Assembly: GCA_016213845.1 (NCBI GenBank)
Contig: JACQZN010000042.1
Span: 39,370 to 103,369 of the forward strand
Origin: Candidatus Wallbacteria bacterium
GTDB lineage: Bacteria > Muiribacteriota > UBA6191 > JACPRK01
Reading direction: 5' to 3'
DNA: 64,000 nucleotides
Part shown: positions 14,379 through 22,307 of the stretch, piece after piece
Layout: every line of letters begins with the position of its first letter
Numbering within the stretch: the stretch's first letter is position 1
Notes under the pieces: model-generated
Seen by the model: the letters and a program-made list of their open reading frames with translations, nothing else
Database searches by the model: none
Told to the model about the DNA's origin: nothing
Position numbers and translations under genes: made by a program

Positions 14379-16994
14379 ATGAGCGCGCGACCTCTTCTCG
14401 GGATTCTCCTCTGCGTGGCCACGATGGTGCTGGCGCCGGCAGCCTGGGCCGGACCGGTCGAGACCTACGGCATGGTCTTCGTCTGCGACGGAGCCAAGGG
14501 CGACGTCTTCTACGACTACGCGATGAATCCCCCGGGCGGCAAACCGCTCCTGCCGAACGTGAAGAAGTACTTCATCGACGGCGGGGCGTGGGTCCGCCAG
14601 GCCACGGGCGTCTTCCCGACGATCACCGGCGCCGGGATGCCCGCTGTTCTCACCGGCTGTTACCCGGGCCGTGCCGACATGCCCAGCCTCTACTTCTTCT
14701 CGCGCAAGGACAAGAAGTACCCGGTGCTCTACGTTCTGGCCGAGGCCTTCGATTGGAACAGATGGCTATCTCCCAAGGTGAAGACGATCTGGGAGCACTT
14801 CCCTGGCCCCGACGACGCCATCAGCTTCGGACCGGCGCTCTACCGCGGCGCCGACCGGCACATCCCGATCCTCTGGAACTTCAAGTATAAGCCGATGGAG
14901 TTCCGGGCCAAGTTGACCGAAGAGATGCGAAAGCTCAAGCGGGCCACGCTGGGAGGGACGCCGGCGCGGATGACCGTCGTCTACAACGGGTGGTTCGACC
15001 ACCTGGAGCACGGCAACGGCGCCCGGTCGCCCGCGCAGATCGAGGAGTACGCCAACGTGGACCGCCAGGTCGGCGCGGCGATGGAGGAGTTCCTGTCGAT
15101 GGTCGAAGGCCGCAAGAAGCTGGGCGCCGACGTGCGCTACTACGCGGCGCTGGTGAGCGACCACGGGCACCAGGACATCAAGAAGGTCATCGGGATCGAC
15201 GACTACATCCGCAAGCAGAAGGGGGCCCGTGTGCTGGACAAAGTCTGGCGGCGGCTGTTCGGCTTCAAGCTCAAGGGCGACATCCCCACGGACTTTTCGC
15301 CCTACGACCTTGTTGTCGCTTCGGGCGAAGGGCACGCGCTCCTCTACTTCCCCGACTTCAAGGAAGGCGCGCCGGGTACGCCTGCGGTGAAGGACTGGGA
15401 CAACCGCCCGAGGCTCCAGCTGATGCGCAGCTATCCCTACAAGAACGAGCGGATCGATCTGATCGCCACGGCCGTGCAATCGCCGGCGGTCAACTTCCTG
15501 GTTGCGAAGGACTTCGAGAAGGATATCGTGCACGTCTACAGCAAGGCCGGGGAGGCAACGATCGAGCGCCGCCAGGAGCCGGCAGGGACGTTCTATCGCT
15601 ATCGTGTCGTGACAGGCGAGGACCCGCTGTCCTTTGCCTCGGGCGAGGCGACAGGGGGACTGGTTGGCGACGAGTTCCACTCGGGTCGGCAGTGGCAGCT
15701 GGCGACTCTGGAGACGGAGTACCCGGATGCGCCGGTGATGCTGTTCCAGGTGTTCGACTCCAAGGACCGGGCCGCGGACCTGTTTCTGTCGGCGGCGCCG
15801 TACATCTCGATCGGCGACCTGGTGGACGGCGACAAGTCGAAGTCGAAGCACGGCGGTCTGACGAAGGACGAGGCGTGGGCGACGCTGGCGTTCCACGGCA
15901 GCGGCATCGAGCCTGGGCTGGTGCCGACGGCCAGGAACGTCGACATGGTGCCGACGCTCCTGACGCTCATGGGGCACGATTACGACCCCTCGGCGCTCGA
16001 CGGAGAGGCGGTTCCGGAGGTCGTCGAGAGAGTGAACGAATCTTTCGGGTCCAGGATGCCGCGCGAGCAGGTGTCGGCCCAGCGGCGCGTGGCGCGGGCG
16101 CTGGTGGCGGAGCTTTCCAACGCCCCGGACGCAGCGCTGCCCGGTCTTGCGGGCGCGCTCCAGACGGTGCTGGCTCGGCCCGGGATGCCGGCCTCCGAGG
16201 TGCGGGCGTTCCGCTCGCGCGCGTACGGGGCGCTGGCGAGGCGCAGGAGTAACGCGGCCTGGGCGGTGCTGCGCGGCGAAAGCGAGAACGAGTTCCTGTC
16301 GCGTCCGCGGCCGGATCTGACGGGCGCCGCGGCCAGCGGAGGTACCAAGCCGGCAGCGGAGCCGGCAGTGCTGGCGATGATGTCTGCGGAGGTCGCCCGG
16401 GCGGCGATGGTCCGGATCTTCGAGGACCTGGCCGTGATGTTTGCGAAGGTGACGGCGCCCACCAGCGAGACCGGCAAGGAGACGCTGGCCCGCATCGACG
16501 CCCACATCGCGGCGCTGGTGGCACTGCACGACGCGGGCTACCCGGTGCCCGCGCCGAAGTTCTCGTTCGACACGCGGCGCGACGGCGTGAACCTCTGGTT
16601 CGAGGGCGTCGAGACGACCAGTACGGCATCCAGCGGCACGGTCAAGGCGCTTTCGGAGTACGTCCGCATCGAGACAGCGAGGGCTTCGGGGCCGATCCGC
16701 AGCACGTTCTTCGACAAGGAGCGGGCCGATGTGCAAGTAGCGGTCGGCAAGCGATTGCAGGGTCTCGTCGCCGCGCTGGCAAAGCGGCCCTCGGGGGAGA
16801 AGGTCGACGCCGGGGCGCTGGCCAGGAAGCTTCCACCCGGACACACCTCGGCGCTACTGACCAGCCTGGGCGCTTACGCGCGGGCGACCACGCTTCCGGG
16901 CGATGCCAGTCGCACCGGTACCCGCGATTTCTCCGGCACGACGCGGGGCGCCGGAGAGCTGGACGGCCTTTATCGCGACATGGGAGCGCGGTGA
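14379..16994 (+). CDS. Exported alkaline-phosphatase-superfamily hydrolase
   Basis: An 871-residue protein with a signal peptide (residues 1-25, ending AAWA). Metal-binding and catalytic elements of the superfamily are visible: D37 in VCDGAKGD, probable nucleophile T83 in FPTITGAGMPAVLTG, a D/H pair in WFDHLEHG, DHGHQD in the middle, and a later histidine in SKHGG. This resembles nucleotide pyrophosphatase/phosphodiesterase enzymes, but the protein is far longer than usual. The last ~300 residues are an alpha-helical extension with no recognised domain. ATG 14379 follows AAGGAG by 6 nt. The gene is monocistronic, with its own promoter upstream and a repeat-rich gap downstream. Confidence 0.8.
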   Translation: MSARPLLGILLCVATMVLAPAAWAGPVETYGMVFVCDGAKGDVFYDYAMNPPGGKPLLPNVKKYFIDGGAWVRQATGVFPTITGAGMPAVLTGCYPGRADMPSLYFFSRKDKKYPVLYVLAEAFDWNRWLSPKVKTIWEHFPGPDDAISFGPALYRGADRHIPILWNFKYKPMEFRAKLTEEMRKLKRATLGGTPARMTVVYNGWFDHLEHGNGARSPAQIEEYANVDRQVGAAMEEFLSMVEGRKKLGADVRYYAALVSDHGHQDIKKVIGIDDYIRKQKGARVLDKVWRRLFGFKLKGDIPTDFSPYDLVVASGEGHALLYFPDFKEGAPGTPAVKDWDNRPRLQLMRSYPYKNERIDLIATAVQSPAVNFLVAKDFEKDIVHVYSKAGEATIERRQEPAGTFYRYRVVTGEDPLSFASGEATGGLVGDEFHSGRQWQLATLETEYPDAPVMLFQVFDSKDRAADLFLSAAPYISIGDLVDGDKSKSKHGGLTKDEAWATLAFHGSGIEPGLVPTARNVDMVPTLLTLMGHDYDPSALDGEAVPEVVERVNESFGSRMPREQVSAQRRVARALVAELSNAPDAALPGLAGALQTVLARPGMPASEVRAFRSRAYGALARRRSNAAWAVLRGESENEFLSRPRPDLTGAAASGGTKPAAEPAVLAMMSAEVARAAMVRIFEDLAVMFAKVTAPTSETGKETLARIDAHIAALVALHDAGYPVPAPKFSFDTRRDGVNLWFEGVETTSTASSGTVKALSEYVRIETARASGPIRSTFFDKERADVQVAVGKRLQGLVAALAKRPSGEKVDAGALARKLPPGHTSALLTSLGAYARATTLPGDASRTGTRDFSGTTRGAGELDGLYRDMGAR

Positions 16995-17000
16995 GGGGGA

Positions 17001-17028
17001 GAAGATGGAAGGTGGAAGGTGGAAGGGG
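17001..17028. repeat. Heptamer tandem array, type GAAGRTG (4 units)
   Basis: Units GAAGATG, GAAGGTG, GAAGGTG and GAAGGGG follow directly after the stop codon of the alkaline-phosphatase-family gene. A third sequence type with the same period of 7. Confidence 0.85.
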
Positions 17029-17093
17029 AGGAGAAGTCAGGGGTGCACGCGCTGAAGGTGGGAGGGCGCATCACACCGTGACCGTTCGCCCGA

Positions 17094-17345
17094 GCCCTTC
17101 GGCGAGCTCAGGACATGCTTGTCGAAGGGCGGGCAGGCAAGAACCCACTCTGAGCCTGAATTGTGGTTCGACAAGCTCACCACGAACGGGATGGTGACTC
17201 ATGAACCGCGCGCGCACCCAGAAGTCAGAGGCTGTGAATCTATTCAAAGTCCCCCCAGAACCGCTCGGGCTGAGCTTATCGAAGCCCAGCATCGAAGCGG
17301 CTATGGGTCCCTCGACAGGCTCGGGCGAACGGTTCCAGAGAGTTT
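17094..17345. repeat. Cluster of AAGCTCAGGA-type palindromic repeats
   Basis: At least four diverged copies or half-copies are seen: CCCTTCGGCGAGCTCAGGAC with an inverted partner CTTGTCGAAGGGC (17094-17135), GTTCGACAAGCTCACCACGA (about 17172-17191), GGGCTGAGCTTATCGAAGCC (about 17268-17287) and CCCTCGACAGGCTCGGGCGA (about 17311-17330). The same repeat occurs inside batD at 41918-41955. Confidence 0.75.
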
Positions 17346-17495
17346 GTTCTCAGCCTCTCAGTAGTCAGTAGGGAAGGTGCGGGCACGACTGCGGCCAGTG
17401 CGTGGCTCGCTCCGCTGCTCTTGCCCACGGCGCCAGCCCAGAGCATCAGGGCGTGTGACGAAGTCACCTAGGACCGTCGAGCCTCCCCCTTCACC

Positions 17496-17558
17496 CCTGA
17501 TCCCTGAAGCCTGATCCCTGATCCCTGAAGCCTGAAGCCTGATCCCTGAAGCCTGACT
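17496..17558. repeat. Heptamer tandem array, type CCTGAWS (9 units)
   Basis: Nine contiguous 7-bp units alternate CCTGATC and CCTGAAG, ending in CCTGACT. The array ends a few bases before the 3' end of the small minus-strand gene 17566-17808. Confidence 0.9.
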
Positions 17559-17565
17559 CCCCTCT

Positions 17566-17808
17566 CTACGCTCTGCCAGCGACGGCGGCGGGGACGGCCT
17601 TGGAGCGGGCGGCCAGGGCCGGGGAGGTCGGCATGGGAGCGCGGCCCATGGAGGGGCGCTGGCGCTTGAGGGCGCCCTGGCGTACCAGGAACGAGCGCGC
17701 GACCAGGCCCCAGAAGTAGAGCCAGCGGACCATGGCCAGGATCATTCCCGGCACGGCCGCGAACATGTTGTTCCACGCCATTCGTACCGGCTGCATCCAT
17801 CGGGTCAT
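17566..17808 (-). CDS. Small single-span membrane protein, unknown function
   Basis: An 80-residue protein with one hydrophobic segment (about residues 14-42: FAAVPGMILAMVRWLYFWGLVA) and a basic, alanine/proline-rich tail. It is accepted as a gene because the ATG has AGGAG 5 nt upstream, in an otherwise non-coding repeat-rich area. It is flanked on both sides by heptamer arrays. No family is recognised. Confidence 0.5.
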   Translation of the reverse strand: MTRWMQPVRMAWNNMFAAVPGMILAMVRWLYFWGLVARSFLVRQGALKRQRPSMGRAPMPTSPALAARSKAVPAAVAGRA

Positions 17809-17896
17809 GATCGCTCCTTCCGTCGATTCGAGACGGTTCCGTTCCGGTTATCGGCCGAACGGACCGCGGGGCTGAGGGGCAGGCGGAAGGGGAGGA

Positions 17897-18042
17897 GTAG
17901 TCAGTAGCCAGTAGGCTCGGCCGGGTACGGCTCGAGGAACGCCTACCCTCCCACGATGGTCCCTCCCTGACTCCTGAAGCCTGATGCCTGAAGCCTCACC
18001 CCTCAAGCCTCGAGCCTCAAGCCTCACCCCTCAAGCCTCACT
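17897..18042. repeat. Two heptamer arrays: AGTAGNC (3 units) and CCTSAAG (11 units)
   Basis: 17897-17917 reads AGTAGTC, AGTAGCC, AGTAGGC. 17966-18042 is eleven contiguous 7-bp units grading from CCTGAAG to CCTCAAG types. The next, degenerate unit (18043-18049) contains the stop codon of the sugar kinase gene, so the array abuts its 3' end. Confidence 0.9.
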
Positions 18043-18043
18043 C

Positions 18044-18943
18044 CTAGAATCTCGTCAACTCGCGAAAGGCGTCGTAGCGGGTGGCGATCTCGCTCTCGGC
18101 GAGCTGGCTGATGCGGTAGAGGCTGAAATCTTCGATGTTGAAGCTGCCCATGATGCTGCCGTAGATGATCGCCTGGCGGAAGTTCCTGGCGGTGGGGTCG
18201 CCGGTGCGGGCCAGGTGGCCGACGAAGCCGCCTGCGAAGCTGTCGCCGGCGCCGGTGGGGTCGACGACCTTGGAGTAGGGGTAGGCGGGCGCGATGAAGA
18301 TCTCGTCGCCGTGGAAGAGCACGGCGCCATGCTCGCCCTTCTTGATGACGACGGCGCGCGGGCCCATGCCGAGCACTCGGCGGCCGGCGCGGATCATGTC
18401 GTGGGTCTCGCCCAGGTCGCGCGCCTCCTGGTCATTGAGGAGCATCACGTCGACCCTCTTCATCAGCGCGATGACCTCGTCGCGCTTGCTCTCGATCCAG
18501 AAGTTCATCGTGTCGCCGACGACCAGCTTGGGCTCCTTGACCTGGTCGAGCACCTGCAATTGCAGCACCGGGTCGATGTTGCCGAGGAAGATGCACTCGG
18601 CGGTCTGGTAGCGGTCGGGGATGACGGGCTTGAAGTCACTGAAGACGTTCAACTGCGTCTCGAGCGTGTAGGCCTTGTGGTAGTCGATGTTGTAGTAACC
18701 GGACCAGCGGAACGTGCGGCCCTCGACGATCTGCAGGCCCTCGAGATCGATTTTGTGGCGTCGAAAGAGCTGGTGGGTCTCTTCGGGAAAGTCCTTGCCG
18801 ACCACGGCGACCATGTTGACGGGCGCGAAGTAGCTGGCGCTCATCGCGAAGTGCGAGGCTGAGCCGCCGACGACCTCTTCGCGCTTTCCGTGGGGGGTGG
18901 TGATCGAGTCGAGACCGACCGAGCCGACTACGAGGATTTCCAT
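18044..18943 (-). CDS. PfkB-family carbohydrate kinase
   Basis: A ~299-residue ribokinase-fold enzyme that phosphorylates a sugar or nucleoside with ATP. The second PfkB signature DPTGAGDSFAGGF is present with the catalytic aspartate of GAGD. The N terminus has the typical substrate-lid opening (VVGSVGLDSITTPHGKREEVVGGSASHFAMSA is split by the glycine-rich motif). The exact sugar cannot be assigned. ATG 18943 is preferred, with AGGAG 9 nt upstream; an upstream in-frame ATG at 19009 overlaps the next gene. The amylase gene ends 62 bp upstream on the same strand, so the two may be co-transcribed. The stop codon lies in a heptamer array. Confidence 0.88.
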   Translation of the reverse strand: MEILVVGSVGLDSITTPHGKREEVVGGSASHFAMSASYFAPVNMVAVVGKDFPEETHQLFRRHKIDLEGLQIVEGRTFRWSGYYNIDYHKAYTLETQLNVFSDFKPVIPDRYQTAECIFLGNIDPVLQLQVLDQVKEPKLVVGDTMNFWIESKRDEVIALMKRVDVMLLNDQEARDLGETHDMIRAGRRVLGMGPRAVVIKKGEHGAVLFHGDEIFIAPAYPYSKVVDPTGAGDSFAGGFVGHLARTGDPTARNFRQAIIYGSIMGSFNIEDFSLYRISQLAESEIATRYDAFRELTRF

Positions 18944-19005
18944 CTCCGGGCACTCCTTGTCATGCTTCGACGCCGGGTCGAAAGCGGGCATCGAGCTTAG
19001 CACGT

Positions 19006-20319
19006 TCATGGCTCGTGCGGCCAGATCCGGCGGCCAATGCCGCGGGACTCGATCAGCAGCTGCCAGCAGCCGGGCGGCAGGTCCATCCGGAATCCGTCGC
19101 CCTGGTAACGAAACGCGTGGTGGCCGTCGTTCACGCCCACGACGGCCCTCGCCGAGGCCGTCCTGCGCTCGAAGACCAGCGTCCGCGAACGGTTGTCGGC
19201 TGCGAGCTGGGCGAAGGAACCCCGCATCAGGACCGGGTTCTCGCGCCGCAGCGCGTTCAGCTCACGCACGTGCGCCAGGAGCTCCAGGTCCCAGCGCCTC
19301 CGGTCCCAGATCATGGGGCTGCGCGATTCGCCTTCCGTTTTACCTTCCATGCCGATCTCCGTCCCCTGATAGAGGAGCGGTGTCCCAGGGAGCGTGAAGA
19401 GCAGCACCAGCGCCCGGAACAGCCGGTCCCGGCCGACGAGCGAGCGAAAGCGAGGCAGGTCGTGGTTGTCGAGCAGATTCCACGTGTGCGCCATGGCGCG
19501 GCGCGGGTAGCGGTCTATGTAGAGGCCGAGCCGCTCGAAGAGCGTCTCCGGGGAGCAGTCCTCCCGGAAGTAGCTCCGCATCGCCTCGCGGAAGAGCATG
19601 TTCGTCACGCCGTCGGCCAGCCCGCGGGCCAGGTAGTGGCGGGCGTAGAACCAGTCTTCGACCACGATCGGGCGCGGGTGGGCATGCTTGCGTAGCCTGG
19701 CCAGGAAGGCCTGAGGCAGCAGGTGCGCTGCGTCCAGTCGCCAGCCGTCGGTCTCGGGCCAGGCGTCCAGGACCCGCAAGATCTCACGCGCCACGGCAGG
19801 CCGCTGGGTGTCCAGTTTCGGCAGGGTGCCGCCGCCCTGCCACGTCATGGTGCCTCCGGCGGCGTCCGGGACGTAGAAGCGGCCGCGACGCGCCGCGTCA
19901 CGATGCCAGGGATGGTCCTCCGAGGTGTGGTTGAAGACGCCGTCCAGAAAGAGCCGGATGCCGCCCGCCCTGAGCCGGGTGGCGAGCTCCGAGAAGTCCG
20001 CGCGTGTCCCCAGGATCGGGTCGATGGCGCCGTAGTCGACGGCGTCGTAGCGGTGCGTGCTGCGCGCCTGGAAGATCGGGGTGAGATAGAGAGTGCCGAC
20101 ACCCAGCTCTTGCAGGTACGGCAGGCTCGCGGTCACACCGGCCAGGTCCCCGCCGTAGAACGTGTACTGGTCGCTCGGATTGACCGTCAGCTGGCGCGGG
20201 TCGGACGAAAAGCGGATGGGGTGATTCCGCCAGCGCCAGGCCCCTGCGGCCACACGAGGCTCGGGGGCCTCGCGCCGCCAGCGGTCGGGGAAGATCTGGT
20301 AGACGAGGTCGGAAGGCAT
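19006..20319 (-). CDS. GH13 alpha-amylase-family glycosidase
   Basis: A ~437-residue cytosolic enzyme (no signal peptide) of the neopullulanase/cyclomaltodextrinase-like GH13 group. It opens with DLVYQIFPDRW. The family regions are visible: DGVFNH at 126-131, nucleophile D196 in DGWRLDAAH, acid/base E221 in VVEDWFYA, and D287 in LLDNHDLPRF. A short beta-rich C-terminal domain follows the barrel. It probably hydrolyses malto-oligosaccharides or related alpha-glucans. The PfkB kinase lies downstream on the same strand, consistent with sugar use. ATG 20319 is chosen over 20331. Confidence 0.88.
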   Translation of the reverse strand: MPSDLVYQIFPDRWRREAPEPRVAAGAWRWRNHPIRFSSDPRQLTVNPSDQYTFYGGDLAGVTASLPYLQELGVGTLYLTPIFQARSTHRYDAVDYGAIDPILGTRADFSELATRLRAGGIRLFLDGVFNHTSEDHPWHRDAARRGRFYVPDAAGGTMTWQGGGTLPKLDTQRPAVAREILRVLDAWPETDGWRLDAAHLLPQAFLARLRKHAHPRPIVVEDWFYARHYLARGLADGVTNMLFREAMRSYFREDCSPETLFERLGLYIDRYPRRAMAHTWNLLDNHDLPRFRSLVGRDRLFRALVLLFTLPGTPLLYQGTEIGMEGKTEGESRSPMIWDRRRWDLELLAHVRELNALRRENPVLMRGSFAQLAADNRSRTLVFERRTASARAVVGVNDGHHAFRYQGDGFRMDLPPGCWQLLIESRGIGRRIWPHEP

Positions 20320-20413
20320 GCCGGCCAGCATACCGGCGACCGCTTGGCGTGGCCAGCATCTCGGGCAGCGGAGCCAGCGCCCGCTCAGCCGTGACCCGGG
20401 TCGCCGAATCCCG

Positions 20414-20442
20414 TTGACTCCGCAGATTGGGCTCTGTAAGAT
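20414..20442 (+). promoter_or_regulatory. Sigma70-type promoter of the cytochrome oxidase operon
   Basis: TTGACT (20414-20419), a 17-nt spacer and TAAGAT (20437-20442), about 50 bp before the cupredoxin ATG. No other good promoter is seen up to the end of coxD, so it may drive the whole cluster. Confidence 0.75.
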
Positions 20443-20497
20443 TCGCGCGCGTGAGGTCCGTGGACCGGATGGTGAACGACAGGAGGAAAGTCGGACG

Positions 20498-21229
20498 ATG
20501 AATCTCAGGAATTTGCGTCAACTGGCGATCGCGGGTGGAGTTGCTCTTTGTACCCTCGGAATCGCCAGTGCCCAGGGCAGCGTCAGCGGCACGTGCGTGC
20601 TCGACGGCCCGGCCCCCAAGATGAGGAAGATCAAGATGGCGCAGGAGCAGTCCTGCGAGAAGCACCACAAGGAGCCGCTGCGCCAGGAAGACGTTGTGAT
20701 CGGCGCCGACGGCAAGAGCCTGGCGAACGTGTTCGTCTACGTCAAGAACGCGCCGGCCGGCGCCGCGGCGGCGACTGGCGAGGTCACGATCGACCAGATC
20801 GGCTGCCAGTACAAGCCGCACGTGTTCGGTATCCGGGTTGGCCAGACCCTGAAGATCCTGAACAGCGACAACGGCGTGTTGCACAACATTCATGCCTTCG
20901 GTGAGCCCGGAAACACGTTCAACATGGGCCAGCCGGGCAACGGGCAGCCGCTGACCCAGAAGTTCCAGAAGGCGCAGCTCGGCGTGCCGCTCAAGTGCGA
21001 CGTGCACGGCTGGATGAGGTCCTACGCCTGCGTCGTCGAGCACCCGTACTTCGCGGTGACTGACGACAAGGGTGCCTTCAAGATCGACAACTTGCCTCCG
21101 GGCGAGTACGAGCTGGAGGCCTGGCAGGAGGTCTGCGGGACCCAGTCGGCGAAGGTGAAGGTCGAGGCGGCAGGTGGCGCCCCCGTGACCTTCACGTTCA
21201 AGGCTCCCGCAAAGGAAGCCGGGAAGTAA
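20498..21229 (+). CDS. Exported cupredoxin-domain protein
   Basis: A 243-residue protein with a signal peptide (residues 1-26, ending SAQG). The central cupredoxin fold has plausible copper ligands H129/H132 (LHNIHAF), C167, H170 and M173 (CDVHGWM). The last ~55 residues look like a small carboxypeptidase-regulatory or CnaB-like beta domain (DDKGAFKIDNLPPGEYELEAW). It is likely a periplasmic copper electron carrier or copper-binding factor for the oxidase. ATG 20498 follows AGGAGG; a promoter lies upstream and a hairpin downstream, so it may be expressed more strongly than the oxidase genes. Confidence 0.8.
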   Translation: MNLRNLRQLAIAGGVALCTLGIASAQGSVSGTCVLDGPAPKMRKIKMAQEQSCEKHHKEPLRQEDVVIGADGKSLANVFVYVKNAPAGAAAATGEVTIDQIGCQYKPHVFGIRVGQTLKILNSDNGVLHNIHAFGEPGNTFNMGQPGNGQPLTQKFQKAQLGVPLKCDVHGWMRSYACVVEHPYFAVTDDKGAFKIDNLPPGEYELEAWQEVCGTQSAKVKVEAAGGAPVTFTFKAPAKEAGK

Positions 21230-21239
21230 GGTTTACAAG

Positions 21240-21273
21240 ACGAGCATCCGGCGCGCAATCGCCGGGTGCTCGT
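21240..21273 (+). terminator. 14-bp hairpin between the cupredoxin gene and coxB, possible attenuator
   Basis: Arms 21240-21253 and 21260-21273 (ACGAGCATCCGGCG / CGCCGGGTGCTCGT) pair with one G-T and a 6-nt loop. It is followed by TCGGTTTC, a weak T-tract. It lies 10 bp after the cupredoxin stop and could cause partial termination or protect the upstream mRNA. Confidence 0.55.
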
Positions 21274-21391
21274 TCGGTTTCACGACACAGGGCATCGCGG
21301 CCCGGACGGCCGTCTGGCTACCGACTCGAGAGAGGCAGCTCTCGCCGGATCAGCCGGGTGGCACGCGGACCGCAACAAGGAGGACCCCGGG

Positions 21392-22198
21392 ATGACGCTG
21401 GGCACGCCAAGGCTGCGACCGAGACTCGCGCTCGCGCTGGCCTTTTCCATTGCGGCCGTACTGACGGCCGTCGCCGCTCCCGCCTTCGCGGACGCGACGG
21501 CTCCCGCCGCGGCGCCGGCGCCGCTGACGTACCGGTTTGGCGATTGGCCACCGGACCTCTCCAAGCACGGCGCCGAGCTTCAGGGTCTCTACGACAAGAT
21601 CCTCTACGTCACGGGCGCCGTCTTCTTTCTGACCGAGGGACTTCTTCTGTTCTTCCTGTGGAAGTACAGGGCGCAGCCGGGCAAGAAGGCGCACTACTCT
21701 CACGGCCACATGGGCCTTGAGGTCGGCTGGACCTTGCTGCCGGTCGTCATCTTCGTCGTCCTGGGCGTGACCAGCGCCGACATGTGGGCACGTATGAAGG
21801 ACCGAAACCTCTTCCCGCAGGACGCGTTCACCGTGAAGGTCACGGGACGGCAGTTCGAGTGGCTGATCCGCTACCCGGGCAAGGACGGGCTCTTCGGCAC
21901 CGAGGACGACTACGAGACCATCAACGACCTGCACGTCCCCTACGACAAGCCGGTCCGGGTCCGGCTGACAGCTCAGGACGTGATTCACAGCTTCTTCCTG
22001 CCGGAGTTGCGGGTGAAGCAGGACGCCGTTCCCGGGCTGGAGACGGAGATCTGGTTCGAGGCTTCCCGGGCCGCCAAGACGGAGATCGCTTGCGCTGAGC
22101 TCTGCGGGCTGGGCCACTACCGCATGCGCGGCTCGGTCACCATCGAGCCGCTGCCGCAGGTCTTGAACTGGATTCAGACGGAGAAGGAAGACGAGTAG
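21392..22198 (+). CDS. ctaC: Cytochrome c oxidase subunit II
   Basis: A 268-residue CuA subunit. A signal peptide (residues 11-34), two transmembrane helices (about 70-92 and 110-130) and a periplasmic cupredoxin domain are present. CuA ligands are H199 (VIHSFF), C234, E236 and C238 (CAELC), H242 and M245. There is no C-terminal cytochrome c domain, so this is an aa3-type rather than caa3-type enzyme. It transfers electrons from cytochrome c to subunit I. ATG 21392 follows AGGAGG by 8 nt; the frame is open upstream without support. Confidence 0.95.
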   Translation: MTLGTPRLRPRLALALAFSIAAVLTAVAAPAFADATAPAAAPAPLTYRFGDWPPDLSKHGAELQGLYDKILYVTGAVFFLTEGLLLFFLWKYRAQPGKKAHYSHGHMGLEVGWTLLPVVIFVVLGVTSADMWARMKDRNLFPQDAFTVKVTGRQFEWLIRYPGKDGLFGTEDDYETINDLHVPYDKPVRVRLTAQDVIHSFFLPELRVKQDAVPGLETEIWFEASRAAKTEIACAELCGLGHYRMRGSVTIEPLPQVLNWIQTEKEDE

Positions 22199-22307
22199 CC
22201 GGACGCTGTCGGTCGAGCGCGCCCTGGGCAGGCGCAGCGAGGACCGTCGGCACACTCACAGGGCATCCCGGTCCTGAGCGGACCGGAAGTTCCGGAGGCA
22301 ACAAACC

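Larger units (their letters stand above)
16995..17565. other. 571-bp non-coding gap filled with short repeats
   Basis: No gene is supported here. The gap holds a GAAGRTG heptamer array (17001-17028), several copies of a palindromic repeat of the CTTCGACAAGCTCAGGA type (about 17094-17345), an AGTAGTC pair (17360-17373) and a CCTGAWS heptamer array (17496-17558). Confidence 0.8.
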
